Source: Prochlorococcus sp. AG-402-L18 (GTDB lineage Bacteria; Cyanobacteriota; Cyanobacteriia; PCC-6307; Cyanobiaceae). Taken from it: DNA of 58,072 bases. Below the pieces are notes generated by a model, which was given only the letters and a program-made list of their open reading frames with translations, was not told the origin of the DNA and made no database searches. Location of the stretch: assembly GCA_003216725.1 (NCBI GenBank), contig QCIL01000007.1, positions 1 to 58,072 of the forward strand. The letters run 5' to 3'. A program made the position numbers and the translations under genes. Shown piece after piece: positions 10,342 through 19,318 of the stretch (positions are counted from its first letter, which is position 1; every line of letters begins with the position of its first letter).

Positions 10342-10911
10342 ATGATGAAGGATTATGAAAACACATCTGATAAATTATCGCCGAAAGTAAACGCTTTGCT
10401 AATTATTGATATTCAGGAAAAAATAATAAAACCAATTTTTAATAACGATTCAATAATCAAAAACGTCAAAAAGCTAATTAATGCTTACCAAATTTTAGAA
10501 GAGAACATATTTGTATCTGAACAGAACCCACTTAAATTAGGTGCAACAATTCCTGAATTATTACCTAAAGCTGGATATAAAAAAATTGAAAAGATGGACT
10601 TCAGCTTAGCTAACATACAAGAATTTTTAAAAGAACTTAAAAATAAAAAAATTACAAATTTGATTGTTTGTGGTATCGAAACCCATATTTGTATTCAACA
10701 AACAGTCTTAGATTGTTTACAAAAAGGATTTGAAGTAATTCTCATATCAGATGCTATGAGCAGTCGAAATAGGGTAGATCATGAAATAGCATTACAAAGA
10801 ATGATTCAGATGGGGGCGATCTTAACCACTACTGAATCAATAATTTTTGAATTATGCAAAACTGCTAATAGAGAAGAATTTAAAGAAATTCGAAAAATTA
10901 TAATGAGTTAA
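10342..10911 (+). CDS. Isochorismatase-like cysteine hydrolase
   Basis: A 189-residue member of the isochorismatase/nicotinamidase superfamily. The triad reads as D23 (LLIIDIQEK), K84 (IEKMDFS) and C117 (GIETHICIQQ), with the typical non-proline cis-peptide region before GIETH. The final block, VILISDAMSSR, is also a family signature. The substrate is unknown; members hydrolyse isochorismate, nicotinamide, ureidoacrylate or other amides. It diverges from the fur gene. The start is ATG 10342 or the next codon, ATG 10345. Confidence 0.87.
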   Translation: MMKDYENTSDKLSPKVNALLIIDIQEKIIKPIFNNDSIIKNVKKLINAYQILEENIFVSEQNPLKLGATIPELLPKAGYKKIEKMDFSLANIQEFLKELKNKKITNLIVCGIETHICIQQTVLDCLQKGFEVILISDAMSSRNRVDHEIALQRMIQMGAILTTTESIIFELCKTANREEFKEIRKIIMS

Positions 10912-10988
10912 AGAAAATTAAGACTGGCTTGTTGTTTAGAGATAATTTAAAATTTTATTAGAGATATATTTTTAGGGTTTACTTTAAT

Positions 10989-12020
10989 ATGAAATTAGTA
11001 ACTGAAAACTTCCTTCTAGCAATATCTATTTTTTTTATTGGAATTTTATTATCGATAATAATTTCAAAACTTTCAAAAATATTTTTCAAAAAGCTCTCCA
11101 AAAGGACAAAAACAAATTTCGATGATTTTATTTTTGAGGTAATCTCTGGAATTATAAAACCTATAGGTTTCCTCCTCTCATTTTATTTTTCAATTGACTA
11201 TTTTTTTGTTGATGAAATAACTTTTATCTCTGTCTTATTGAATATTCAGAAATTATTTATATTGATAATCATTATAAAAGCTCTCAACAAAATTTTAATC
11301 AGATCTTTAACAGAATCAACATCAAAAATTAATGATTCCTCAATAAGTTCAATGATATCTTCACTAACGCCTTTGATAAAAGCATTAACATGGACTATTG
11401 GTTCAATATTTTTCTTACAAAATATAGGTGTTCAAATGACTGCTATTTGGGCTTTACTAAGCGCAGGTGGAATTGGAGCAGGATTAGCTTTAAAAGATCC
11501 AGTTCAGGAGTTTTTTGAATACATAACTATTTTGTTAGATAAACCTTTTCAAAAAGGTGAGTTTATAAAGTCTGATGGAGTCCTGGGAATGGTTGAGAGG
11601 GTGGGAGTAAGATCCTCAAGGATAAGAAGTATTAATGGAGAAGTAATAGTGATGAGCAACAGCGCACTAACAAATGGAATAATTTCAAATTACGCACAAA
11701 TGGAAAAAAGGCGGTTAGTGCATAAATTAGGAGTTGTTTATGAAACCTCTCCAAAACTCATGAAATTAATTCCAACAATAATTAAAAAAATAGTTGAAGA
11801 CACAAAAGATGCGTCTTTTGATAGATGTCATTTCACAGATTTTGGGGATTTCAGTCTTAATTTCGAACTTGTTTATTACATACCAACAAATAATTATCTT
11901 GCGGCCATGGAAGCTCAACAATCTATAAATTTAAAAATAATTGAGGAATTCGCACATAATAATATAGAGTTTGCATTCCCAACACAAACCTTAAATATTG
12001 AAAGTAACAAAGCCAAATGA
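10989..12020 (+). CDS. MscS-family mechanosensitive ion channel
   Basis: A 343-residue small-conductance mechanosensitive channel homologue. Three to four hydrophobic helices occupy residues ~5-165. The pore-lining segment (ALLSAGGIGAGLALKDPVQE) carries the Gly/Ala packing pattern of MscS TM3. It is followed by the beta domain (DKPFQKGEFIKSDGVLG) and the cytoplasmic cage domain to the end. It would open under hypo-osmotic shock. The 3' end overlaps the convergent dehydrogenase gene by 30 nt. Confidence 0.9.
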   Translation: MKLVTENFLLAISIFFIGILLSIIISKLSKIFFKKLSKRTKTNFDDFIFEVISGIIKPIGFLLSFYFSIDYFFVDEITFISVLLNIQKLFILIIIIKALNKILIRSLTESTSKINDSSISSMISSLTPLIKALTWTIGSIFFLQNIGVQMTAIWALLSAGGIGAGLALKDPVQEFFEYITILLDKPFQKGEFIKSDGVLGMVERVGVRSSRIRSINGEVIVMSNSALTNGIISNYAQMEKRRLVHKLGVVYETSPKLMKLIPTIIKKIVEDTKDASFDRCHFTDFGDFSLNFELVYYIPTNNYLAAMEAQQSINLKIIEEFAHNNIEFAFPTQTLNIESNKAK

Positions 12021-12992
12021 CCTGCAAATCTCTTCACTTAAACGCCAGAGTTTTGAAGCCAACTCCGTATTATTTGCTTCATCACTTACATTACTTTCAA
12101 CTAACTTATGTTTCTTAAAAAATATAAGTTTATTACTTAAATGTATATAACCAATATTATTTAAACTTGAATCAAGGACAATCTCAGAAAGAATCTTTCC
12201 AGCATTTTCTATACTTTCAGAAATTCCTAAAATATTTTTTGCAACTTTAGCAAAAATGAAATATCCAAAGAGATTAAAACGTTTGCTATATCTAAAAAAA
12301 CCTGAATCATCATTAGGTATGACGAGACCAGGGGCCCAAGTTATTACAGAAATATTACTGAAGGATATTTTTAATTTTTTCGAAAGTTCTTTAGCAAACA
12401 AAATATTACATAACTTACTATTTTTATAAGATTCATCAGCATTAAAATTTAAAAATTGCCCTGTAACTTTTTTTTTAAAATCAACTAGATTGTTTAGCCC
12501 TGCTTTCTTTCCTATATTTCCGCCTGAGCTTTTGGGGTCATGAACATCTGATGATGTAATAATAATTCTAGATTGTTCTTTATCTCTAACAAAATCTTTT
12601 AAGACATTTATCAAGTAAAAATGTGCAAGGTGATTAACTGCAAAAGTAAGCTCTATGCCTTGTTTTGATACTTTAGGATAAAAAGAACCTGTATATTGCA
12701 ATCCTGCATTTAAAACAATTACATCTAATAAAATCTTCTTACATAAAAAGTAATCTTTAATTTTTTTAATATTCTCCAGGTCTGAAAGATCACAATTTTC
12801 AATAATATTTAAATATTTACCTAGGAAATTTTTCTCAAAATAATTCTCAATTATTTTTAGAAATTCATTCTTTCTTAATTCAGATTTTATTACAACGTAC
12901 AAATTATTTTTCGTTTTTAGTAAATTAATAATGGCAAAAAACCCTATACCGGAATTACCACCAGTTATTAAAATATTTTTATTTTTAATCAT
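11991..12992 (-). CDS. Short-chain dehydrogenase/reductase, POR/retinol-dehydrogenase-like
   Basis: A 333-residue classical SDR. The cofactor loop is TGGNSGIG (residues 10-17), NAG is at 95-97, and the catalytic residues are S147/S148 with Y189 and K193 (SYKNSK). The long insert before the active Tyr and the NHLAHFYLINVL helix resemble protochlorophyllide oxidoreductase and retinol-dehydrogenase-like SDRs. True light-dependent POR has conserved Cys residues that I do not see clearly, so I leave the substrate open. Codon use is very AT-rich, like its neighbours. It points away from the lycopene cyclase gene 224 nt upstream. Confidence 0.83.
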   Translation of the reverse strand: MIKNKNILITGGNSGIGFFAIINLLKTKNNLYVVIKSELRKNEFLKIIENYFEKNFLGKYLNIIENCDLSDLENIKKIKDYFLCKKILLDVIVLNAGLQYTGSFYPKVSKQGIELTFAVNHLAHFYLINVLKDFVRDKEQSRIIITSSDVHDPKSSGGNIGKKAGLNNLVDFKKKVTGQFLNFNADESYKNSKLCNILFAKELSKKLKISFSNISVITWAPGLVIPNDDSGFFRYSKRFNLFGYFIFAKVAKNILGISESIENAGKILSEIVLDSSLNNIGYIHLSNKLIFFKKHKLVESNVSDEANNTELASKLWRLSEEICRSFGFVTFNI

Positions 12993-13216
12993 TTAAATTA
13001 CTTCTTATTTTTTATGATAAGAAATATAAGTTTTTTTTTTTAATTTTGTAATCTTATAAATTATTGTTAAAACACTGAAAACTTAGTCACTAGTAATTGA
13101 GTAATTTGATTATTATTAATCTACTCTTGTTATAAGTATAAGATGAAATATAAAAAACTAATCTCAGAAATAATACTTTGTTTTATAAATTTCTTTAATA
13201 AGAAGATTTATATTTA

Positions 13217-14500
13217 ATGTCAAAAGAAAGACTACCAGATGTTCTTGTATTGGGCGCAGGGCCTGCAGGAATGGCAATTGCATCAGCTTTAGGAAAGGAA
13301 AAATTAGATGTTGAAGTCCTTTCTCCAAATGGACCAGACGAACCCTGGCCAAACACTTATGGTATTTGGGGGAAAGAAGTTGATCAACTTGGTCTGCAGG
13401 ATTTACTTGAATATAGATGGAAGAATACTGTAAGTTTTTTTGGGCATGGGGCTTTAGAAGAAAAGGACGACGAGAATAAAGCCACTGAACATTCACTAGA
13501 TTATGGACTTTTTGATAAAAAGAAACTCCACAATTTTTGGTTTAATGAATGCAATAAGTCTTTTATTAAATGGCATCAGGGCTTTGCAGATAAAATACAT
13601 TTTGAAAAATATAAAAGTACAGTAACCACAAATGATGGTAAGACTTACTCTGCAAGATTAGTAGTAGATGCAACAGGATATGATCCCGTTTTTCTTAAAT
13701 TAAAATCGTGTGGTCCTTTAGCAGTCCAAACTTGTTATGGGATAGTTGGTAATTTTAGTAAACCTCCGCTTAAGAAAGGACAGTTTGTATTAATGGACTA
13801 TAGAAATGACCATCTAAATGAAGATCAAAAAAAAGAACCGCCCACTTTTCTTTATGCCATGGATATGGGGGATGGGAAATATTTTCTTGAAGAGACATCG
13901 CTTGGTTTAGTAAATCCTCTAACAATGCAAAATTTAAAAGAGAGACTTGAGAAGAGATTATCTTATCGAAATATATCTATCACAAGCATGCAACACGAAG
14001 AGCTTGGTTTGTTTCTACCAATGAATATGCCTATACCAGATTTCAAACAACAAATACTTGGATTTGGCGGAGCTGCTTCAATGGTACATCCTGCATCTGG
14101 ATACTTAATAGGTAATGTTTTAAGAAGAGCCCCACTTGTCGCGAAAGCAGTATCAGAAGCAATTAAAAACAAAAATCTTAGTACCTATCATATTGCTAGA
14201 AAAGGTTGGGAAACTTTATGGTCAAAAGAATTAATTAGAAAGAAATCTCTTTACCAATTTGGTTTAGAAAAACTCATGAGGTTTGATGAAAAACTATTGA
14301 GAGAATTTTTTGGCAGTTTTTTCCAACTACCTAAAAATCAATGGTATGGTTTTCTCACTGATACTTTATCTTTAAGAGAGATTGTATATGCTATGTGCAT
14401 AATGTTTATAAAGGCTCCATGGAGTGTAAAAAAAGGCCTGATGATTATGCATGGTAGAGAATTTAAAATGTTACTTAGAATAATATTTCCAAATATATAG
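13217..14500 (+). CDS. crtL: Lycopene cyclase, CrtL type (probably epsilon cyclase)
   Basis: A 427-residue flavoprotein of the plant/cyanobacterial lycopene cyclase family. The dinucleotide-binding loop is GAGPAG at 13-18, followed by the cyclase motif WPNTYGIWGKE. Downstream are FLEETSLG and GFGGAASMVHPASGY, both characteristic of CrtL enzymes. Prochlorococcus has two paralogues, beta (crtL-b) and epsilon (crtL-e); the epsilon one makes the alpha-carotene that accompanies divinyl chlorophylls. I favour epsilon because, as I recall, that copy lies a few genes from a pcb gene in high-light strains, as here. This is memory, not alignment. The downstream SDR starts 7 nt after its stop. Confidence 0.88.
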   Translation: MSKERLPDVLVLGAGPAGMAIASALGKEKLDVEVLSPNGPDEPWPNTYGIWGKEVDQLGLQDLLEYRWKNTVSFFGHGALEEKDDENKATEHSLDYGLFDKKKLHNFWFNECNKSFIKWHQGFADKIHFEKYKSTVTTNDGKTYSARLVVDATGYDPVFLKLKSCGPLAVQTCYGIVGNFSKPPLKKGQFVLMDYRNDHLNEDQKKEPPTFLYAMDMGDGKYFLEETSLGLVNPLTMQNLKERLEKRLSYRNISITSMQHEELGLFLPMNMPIPDFKQQILGFGGAASMVHPASGYLIGNVLRRAPLVAKAVSEAIKNKNLSTYHIARKGWETLWSKELIRKKSLYQFGLEKLMRFDEKLLREFFGSFFQLPKNQWYGFLTDTLSLREIVYAMCIMFIKAPWSVKKGLMIMHGREFKMLLRIIFPNI

Positions 14501-14507
14501 TTTAAAG

Positions 14508-15215
14508 ATGAGAACCATACTAATAAGTGGAGCCAATAGAGGAATTGGACTTAACATTGCGCATAAAGAATTAAAAGAAGGCAATAGAATTAGTGTTGGG
14601 ATAAGAGATTTAGAATCCTTAAAAGGAAGCGTTATAGATCCAGATAAATGGCCAGAGGGGAGAATTATAATCAACCAATATGAGGCATTAAAAAAAATTA
14701 CAGCAGAAAATTGGATAAAAAAAACCTTAGATGAATTTGGGGGATTTGATTCAGTAATAAATTGTTCTGGAGTATTATCAAAAGTTCCTTTCTTATTCAA
14801 AGATGGAGATGAAGAAGATATTTTAAAGACACTAAATATTAACTTTTTAGCAATTTGGAATTTGTGTAGACTTTCTTGGGATCATTTATGTGTCTCAGGC
14901 AGAGGAAGAATTATTGTTTTAGTTTCAATGAGTGGTAAAAGATCTAAAGGGGATTTAGCCGCTTATTCATCTTCAAAATTTGCTTTAATGGGATTATGCC
15001 AAACAATGAAAAATAAAGGTTGGGATAAAAATATAAGGATTTCAGCAATTTGCCCAAGTTGGGTTAATACAGAAATGGCCAAAAACATCTCTTCCCTAGA
15101 CAAATCAAGTATGACACAACCTGAAGATATTGCTGAGATATGCTCGACTATTCTGAAGCTCCCTACACAATCAGTCCCATTTGAAATTGCCTTAAATTGT
15201 AATTATGAAATTTAA
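14508..15215 (+). CDS. Short-chain dehydrogenase/reductase
   Basis: A 235-residue classical SDR. The TGxxxGIG-equivalent loop is SGANRGIG near residue 7, NCSG replaces NAG, the catalytic Ser is in VSMSGK, and YxxxK is in AAYSSSKFAL. The core ends with SAICPSWVNTEMAK, the usual PGxVxT region. The substrate is unknown. It begins 7 nt after the lycopene cyclase stop and is almost surely cotranscribed, so a pigment or lipid role is plausible but unproven. The stop overlaps the convergent GIY-YIG gene by 4 nt. Confidence 0.85.
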   Translation: MRTILISGANRGIGLNIAHKELKEGNRISVGIRDLESLKGSVIDPDKWPEGRIIINQYEALKKITAENWIKKTLDEFGGFDSVINCSGVLSKVPFLFKDGDEEDILKTLNINFLAIWNLCRLSWDHLCVSGRGRIIVLVSMSGKRSKGDLAAYSSSKFALMGLCQTMKNKGWDKNIRISAICPSWVNTEMAKNISSLDKSSMTQPEDIAEICSTILKLPTQSVPFEIALNCNYEI

Positions 15216-15754
15216 CCTAAATTGAAAGTTAAATAAGCTATTGTTAGCATTGCAATTGCAATTAACAAGCCTTTTAAACGATTAGTTAACAATGAGAAAA
15301 GAGATAAATCTTCAGAAAAATAGCCCCCAAAACTACCTGTAATGAATAACACAACCATCGGAAGAGATGCAACTCCAAATGAGTAAGATATAGATCTTAA
15401 AAATCCAAATTTTAAATAATTTAAAATCAATGAGGATATTGAAAACAATAAAAAAGAGGCAAACAGAGTAATGGAAACTTCAGCATCTAAAGTGTGAGGT
15501 AGGCTTCCCTTTAATTCAAATTGCTTTTTACATTCTCTAATTTGTCTTTTAGAAAGCTTTAAATAACCAGTTTCAGGAATTCTTTGAGACTTATATTTTC
15601 TTAGTAACCTTGCTTCAAGAGTTTCTGGCTCTTTTGTCAAAATTGATGTTAATAATTCGTCTGGTTTTAATTTTTTAATTTTCTTTTCAAGATTATCCGT
15701 TTTTCCAATTCTATAAAGATCTCCTACTCTAATAAGGTATACATATCCCGACAT
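15212..15754 (-). CDS. GIY-YIG-like domain fused to C-terminal transmembrane helices
   Basis: A 180-residue protein with two parts. Residues 1-~85 (SGYVYLIRVGDLYRIGKT, then LEARLLRKYKSQRIPETGYL) match the GIY-YIG/T5orf172/MUG113 nuclease fold: a YVYLI strand, a YRIGKT strand, and a helix with Glu and Arg. Residues ~95-180 form three or so hydrophobic helices (ITLFASFLLFSISSLIL, then YSFGVASLPMVVLFITG, then GLLIAIAMLTIAYLTF). Nucleases of this family are normally soluble, so this is a membrane-tethered form. Whether the catalytic set is complete is uncertain. It converges on the SDR gene with a 4-nt overlap. Confidence 0.75.
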   Translation of the reverse strand: MSGYVYLIRVGDLYRIGKTDNLEKKIKKLKPDELLTSILTKEPETLEARLLRKYKSQRIPETGYLKLSKRQIRECKKQFELKGSLPHTLDAEVSITLFASFLLFSISSLILNYLKFGFLRSISYSFGVASLPMVVLFITGSFGGYFSEDLSLFSLLTNRLKGLLIAIAMLTIAYLTFNLG

Positions 15755-15828
15755 TTGCGTAGTAAAATTAATTCTATTCCTAATTAGATAATACTAAAAG
15801 AATTAAGTAAATTTAAAGTTTTTACAAA

Positions 15829-16488
15829 ATGAAAAACGATATTTTATATTCATTTCGAAGATGTCCATACGCAATTCGTGTTAGATGGGCAATACTAATT
15901 TGTAAAATCAAAGTAGAGATAAGAGAAATTGATTTAAAACATAAACCTCTCGAATTTCTAAATAATTCAAAAACAAAAACTGTTCCAATACTTATTAAAA
16001 AAAATAGTGAAGTTATTGAAGAAAGCCTTGAAATCATCTTATGGGCACTCTCAGAGTCACAAAAGGAAAACATTAAATGTATCTATTTTCCTGATAATAA
16101 GAAGGAAGAAATTTTTGCAATAATTAATGAAAACGATAACGAATTCAAATTTCATTTGGATCGATTTAAATATGCATCAAGATATCAAAATAGTGATGAA
16201 GAATTTCATTTCATAAAGGCGATTAAATTTATTAATAAATGGAACGAACTTCTTACAGAAAACAAATACTTTTTTGGAGATAGCCCCACAATCGCTGATT
16301 GGTCTATTTGGCCTTTTGTGAGACAATTTAAAATCGCTTGCGAAAGTCAAAAAAAAACAAATTATTTAAAGTCCTCAATAAAAACCTGGTTAGATTCATT
16401 TGAAAATAATATAAAATTTGAATCCTTAATGAATAAATACGAATTATGGACACCATATTCTAGAAAGAATTATTTTCCACCTTATTAA
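15829..16488 (+). CDS. Glutathione S-transferase-like protein
   Basis: A 219-residue protein with a thioredoxin-fold N-terminus: LYSFRRCPYAIRVRWAI carries CPYA at the active position of GST/glutaredoxin-type proteins. The sequence KTVPILIKKNSEVIEESLEII gives the cis-Pro loop (TVP) and the glutathione gamma-Glu contact (ES). The all-helical C-terminal half has the N-capping block FFGDSPTIADWSIWPFV. The single cysteine suggests an omega- or beta-like class with redox or dehalogenase-type chemistry; the substrate is unknown. It overlaps the next, convergent gene by 4 nt. Confidence 0.85.
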   Translation: MKNDILYSFRRCPYAIRVRWAILICKIKVEIREIDLKHKPLEFLNNSKTKTVPILIKKNSEVIEESLEIILWALSESQKENIKCIYFPDNKKEEIFAIINENDNEFKFHLDRFKYASRYQNSDEEFHFIKAIKFINKWNELLTENKYFFGDSPTIADWSIWPFVRQFKIACESQKKTNYLKSSIKTWLDSFENNIKFESLMNKYELWTPYSRKNYFPPY

Positions 16489-16742
16489 CTTTCTAACAAC
16501 TTTCTTTTCTCAATTATTCTTGCTAATTCCAAAAAATATCCTGCAGTCCTAAATTTACCAATATTTTTTTCCTTAAAATCAAGATCACTCCTGATTTCTG
16601 CAGTTTCCGCCATAAGCAAATCCAAATCATTGGGGCCAAGACTATATAATTCTCCTAATTCAATTTCTTTCCCAAGCAAATGACTCTTAAACCATTTACC
16701 CTTATTTTCTTGAGGTGGAATATCGTAGGGTATAAATGACAT
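16485..16742 (-). CDS. Small uncharacterised protein
   Basis: An 85-residue soluble protein with no family I can name. It has a Trp/Pro-rich N-terminus (YDIPPQENKGKWFK), a central acidic helix (LLMAETAEIRSDLDFKEKN) and a basic C-terminal helix. Its regular codon use, its ATG start and the tight 4-nt convergent overlap with the GST gene suggest it is real. It precedes the GltS-like gene by 35 nt on the other side of its start, running in a separate direction of reading order but on the same strand. Confidence 0.55.
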   Translation of the reverse strand: MSFIPYDIPPQENKGKWFKSHLLGKEIELGELYSLGPNDLDLLMAETAEIRSDLDFKEKNIGKFRTAGYFLELARIIEKRKLLES

Positions 16743-16777
16743 AAATTCTATTATTTAATTTAATACTATCTCGATTA

Positions 16778-18160
16778 TTATAAATATTTTTTTGAGAAAC
16801 TATTATTCAAAACAAACGCAACAATAATAACTACAAATGTTATAAATCCACAAATTTCCGTCCAGTAATCTAATCCAATCTTTGAGATCATTAATGGTGC
16901 CAAGACTGTAAAGAATCCACCTGAAAGAATTAACTGAGCAAAAAGCTGTTTTGAGGTAAAAATTGGTAAAGTTTTAGATATATTTTTTGGATCTGCTAGC
17001 CTCAAAAGAAGTAATCCAGAAGCTACTACCCCAGTGGAGTTACCAAATTCTATTAAACTTTTTTCAAACCAAAAATCATCAAAAATAAAGTATGCAAAGT
17101 AAGCGATACATATTAAATTCCAAAATAATCCAAAAAAAGTAAATACTAATATAATAAGCCAATTATCTAAAACGACATTAATATCTAAACTTGCCATAGC
17201 TGTGAAAATTAACAAATCTGTTGACAATATCCCAATTTCCCTTTGCAAAATATTCGAAATAAATTCTGTATTTTTGGTTTTCTCTAAGATGTATCTTATA
17301 AGAAGTGAACCCATTAGGATTAAAGGGAATACGGGCAGAGAAAATATAATTTCTCTAGAAAATTCTCCAAAAAAACTTGAAATATACCTTAAAAATTTAA
17401 GTAACAAAACACCAAATGAAATTGCTAATCCAGTAAAACCAAGATTTATTAACAAAATTCTTAAATTGGCAAAAATTTCTATATTAGTATTTGATTCTAA
17501 ATTCTCTTTATTTTCAACAATTTCTCTGGTATCTGTGAGGTTAAATATTCTCCCCAGAAAAACAAATATGCTTCCAAAAATAGAAGAGCATAAAAGTCCC
17601 ATTGTTGCCATGGCAAGGCCAAGATCTAGACCATCTGAGAATCCTAGTTTCTGAAAACTTTCACCAATTATTGTCGCAGCTCCATGCCCCCCTTCAAAAC
17701 CAACCTCTATCAAACATCCCATTAAAGGATTAGTATCCAATGATGGTGGCAAGAAATATTTAACAACAAGTCCTCCTACCAAAAACTGGCCAAAACCTAA
17801 TGAAAGAGCAAGTAAAAACTGATTAAAAATAGGTCTTACTAATCCATTAACATTAGGTATTGGTCTCCCCATCATTAATGTTGCGAAGACTAGCGATAAA
17901 AGAGGAGTTGGGAAATTACTCCACACATTTGTTGTTTCTTTTGATAATACATGAAATAGACCAAAGGGTCCTATAAATATGCCTAAAATTCCAGATAGAA
18001 CAGCTATTGGTAAACCGAATCTTTCCAGTTGAACAGCCAACTTTAATTTCCTACCAAAAATCAAGAAAAAAAATATTATTAAAAATCCAAAAAAACTTAT
18101 TAAGAGTGAATTTGAAAAAATATTTTCATTCTTTATAGAAAAAATATACAATGACTTCAA
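16778..18160 (-). CDS. GltS-family sodium/glutamate symporter-like membrane protein
   Basis: A 460-residue integral membrane protein with about ten to twelve hydrophobic helices. The block GFEGGHGAATIIGESFQKLG matches the first GltS re-entrant loop (GGHGTAAAxG...), and GNSTGVVASGLLLLRLADP matches the second, pseudo-symmetric loop. GltS proteins import glutamate with Na+; the substrate here is inferred only from family. Length exceeds the ~400 residues of E. coli GltS because of a longer N-terminus and a central linker. It lies downstream of pcb on the same strand, but a terminator separates them. Confidence 0.82.
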   Translation of the reverse strand: MKSLYIFSIKNENIFSNSLLISFFGFLIIFFFLIFGRKLKLAVQLERFGLPIAVLSGILGIFIGPFGLFHVLSKETTNVWSNFPTPLLSLVFATLMMGRPIPNVNGLVRPIFNQFLLALSLGFGQFLVGGLVVKYFLPPSLDTNPLMGCLIEVGFEGGHGAATIIGESFQKLGFSDGLDLGLAMATMGLLCSSIFGSIFVFLGRIFNLTDTREIVENKENLESNTNIEIFANLRILLINLGFTGLAISFGVLLLKFLRYISSFFGEFSREIIFSLPVFPLILMGSLLIRYILEKTKNTEFISNILQREIGILSTDLLIFTAMASLDINVVLDNWLIILVFTFFGLFWNLICIAYFAYFIFDDFWFEKSLIEFGNSTGVVASGLLLLRLADPKNISKTLPIFTSKQLFAQLILSGGFFTVLAPLMISKIGLDYWTEICGFITFVVIIVAFVLNNSFSKKYL

Positions 18161-18210
18161 AACATAAGACTTTATAAATTTAAATTAATAATCAAATTTT
18201 ATCAAATAAA

Positions 18211-18235
18211 AAAGGCTCCAAATAATGGAGCCTTT
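18211..18235 (-). terminator. Rho-independent terminator of the pcb gene
   Basis: A perfect 10-bp stem (AAAGGCTCCA at 18211-18220 with TGGAGCCTTT at 18226-18235) surrounds a 5-nt loop. Read on the minus strand it lies 25 nt past the pcb stop and is followed by TTTTTTAT. It is the only strong intrinsic terminator I saw in the window, as expected for a very highly expressed antenna gene, and it insulates the GltS-like gene. Confidence 0.88.
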
Positions 18236-18259
18236 AAAATTTTAGTTATGAATTTGGAC

Positions 18260-19318
18260 TTAATCCTTAAGAGTAACTGTTGCACTATCAATATTACTGA
18301 TAGCATTTGTAACTCTCTTAAAATCAAAGCCTAGAGCCCTCAAAGCGTGCCATAAATGGCCTTGAATAAAGAAGAAACCAAAATAGTAATGAACATTTGC
18401 TAACCATGCCCTCGAGGTGTATTCACCATCGGGGAGATCAACAGTATCAACCCAATAAGGGGAGATACTAAATTTCAATTCAAGTGGTTCACCAAAGAAT
18501 TCAGTTGGATATACTGTTGTATTAGCAGCACTCCAGAAAGCTGCGATGATAGCCATCCAACCTATTCCTGCTAGAGACCATGAAAGGACAGCTTCTGCTG
18601 AGAGAAGACCTTTACCCTTGAATTTAGTGAATTCTCCAACTTGCTTAGTAGCAATATGCCATGCACCACCTGTAATTTCAACAAAAGCCAAGAATGCATG
18701 ACCACCCATTACTTCTTCTAAACTATCAATAGTGAGGAAGTCGGTTTGATGATTCCAAATTTTGGCTAAGTTTAATTCATACTCAACCTGTCTTACTGAA
18801 CCAATTGCTGGATCATAGATTCCATGAACTCTTGCCCATTCAACGAATGCAATAACTGCAAATCCGAGAATAATTAAATGATGACCAAGAATAAATGTCA
18901 ATTTGTCTGGGTTATCCCATTCAATATTGAATTTTCTTGCTTTTGCAACTTCAGAATCTTCTAAGTTTCCAGGAAGAAGTAAAGAGTGTAGAAGACCTCC
19001 AGCGGCTAAAACCATTGAAGAAACCAAGTGAACTATTGCTATTGCAAGTACAGGTTTAGTATCTCCCATCGCAACCCCATTAGCATCAAACCCTATACCA
19101 AGAGTTGCCAAATGAGGAAGAACGATTAAAGGTTGATGCCCCATTGGGACACTAGGGTCAAATCGTGAAAGTTCAAAAAGGGTGAACGCACCCGCCCAGA
19201 AAACAATTAATCCTGCATGAGCTACATGAGCAGCAATAAATTTCCCTGAGCGATTTGCTACACCTGAATTACCAGCCCACCATCCGTAGGTAGTATCTGG
19301 ATTGCCATAGGTTTGCAT
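18260..19318 (-). CDS. pcbA: Divinyl chlorophyll a/b-binding light-harvesting protein Pcb
   Basis: A 352-residue antenna protein of the CP43/IsiA/Pcb family, which replaces phycobilisomes in Prochlorococcus. The start [18 protein letters not shown] is characteristic. Six hydrophobic helices carry conserved His ligands for chlorophyll ([51 protein letters not shown], and [19 protein letters not shown] near the end). The length and the absence of the large lumenal loop of CP43 fit Pcb. It acts in the thylakoid membrane beside photosystem II. A strong terminator follows, and a candidate promoter lies in the long upstream spacer. Confidence 0.96.
   Translation of the reverse strand: MQTYGNPDTTYGWWAGNSGVANRSGKFIAAHVAHAGLIVFWAGAFTLFELSRFDPSVPMGHQPLIVLPHLATLGIGFDANGVAMGDTKPVLAIAIVHLVSSMVLAAGGLLHSLLLPGNLEDSEVAKARKFNIEWDNPDKLTFILGHHLIILGFAVIAFVEWARVHGIYDPAIGSVRQVEYELNLAKIWNHQTDFLTIDSLEEVMGGHAFLAFVEITGGAWHIATKQVGEFTKFKGKGLLSAEAVLSWSLAGIGWMAIIAAFWSAANTTVYPTEFFGEPLELKFSISPYWVDTVDLPDGEYTSRAWLANVHYYFGFFFIQGHLWHALRALGFDFKRVTNAISNIDSATVTLKD

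Noticed and set aside
13002..13041. AT-only hairpin followed by a T run, resembling a terminator
   Set aside because: The stem is 7 bp with no G/C strength to speak of, and it lies in a divergent spacer where no transcript would end on the plus strand.
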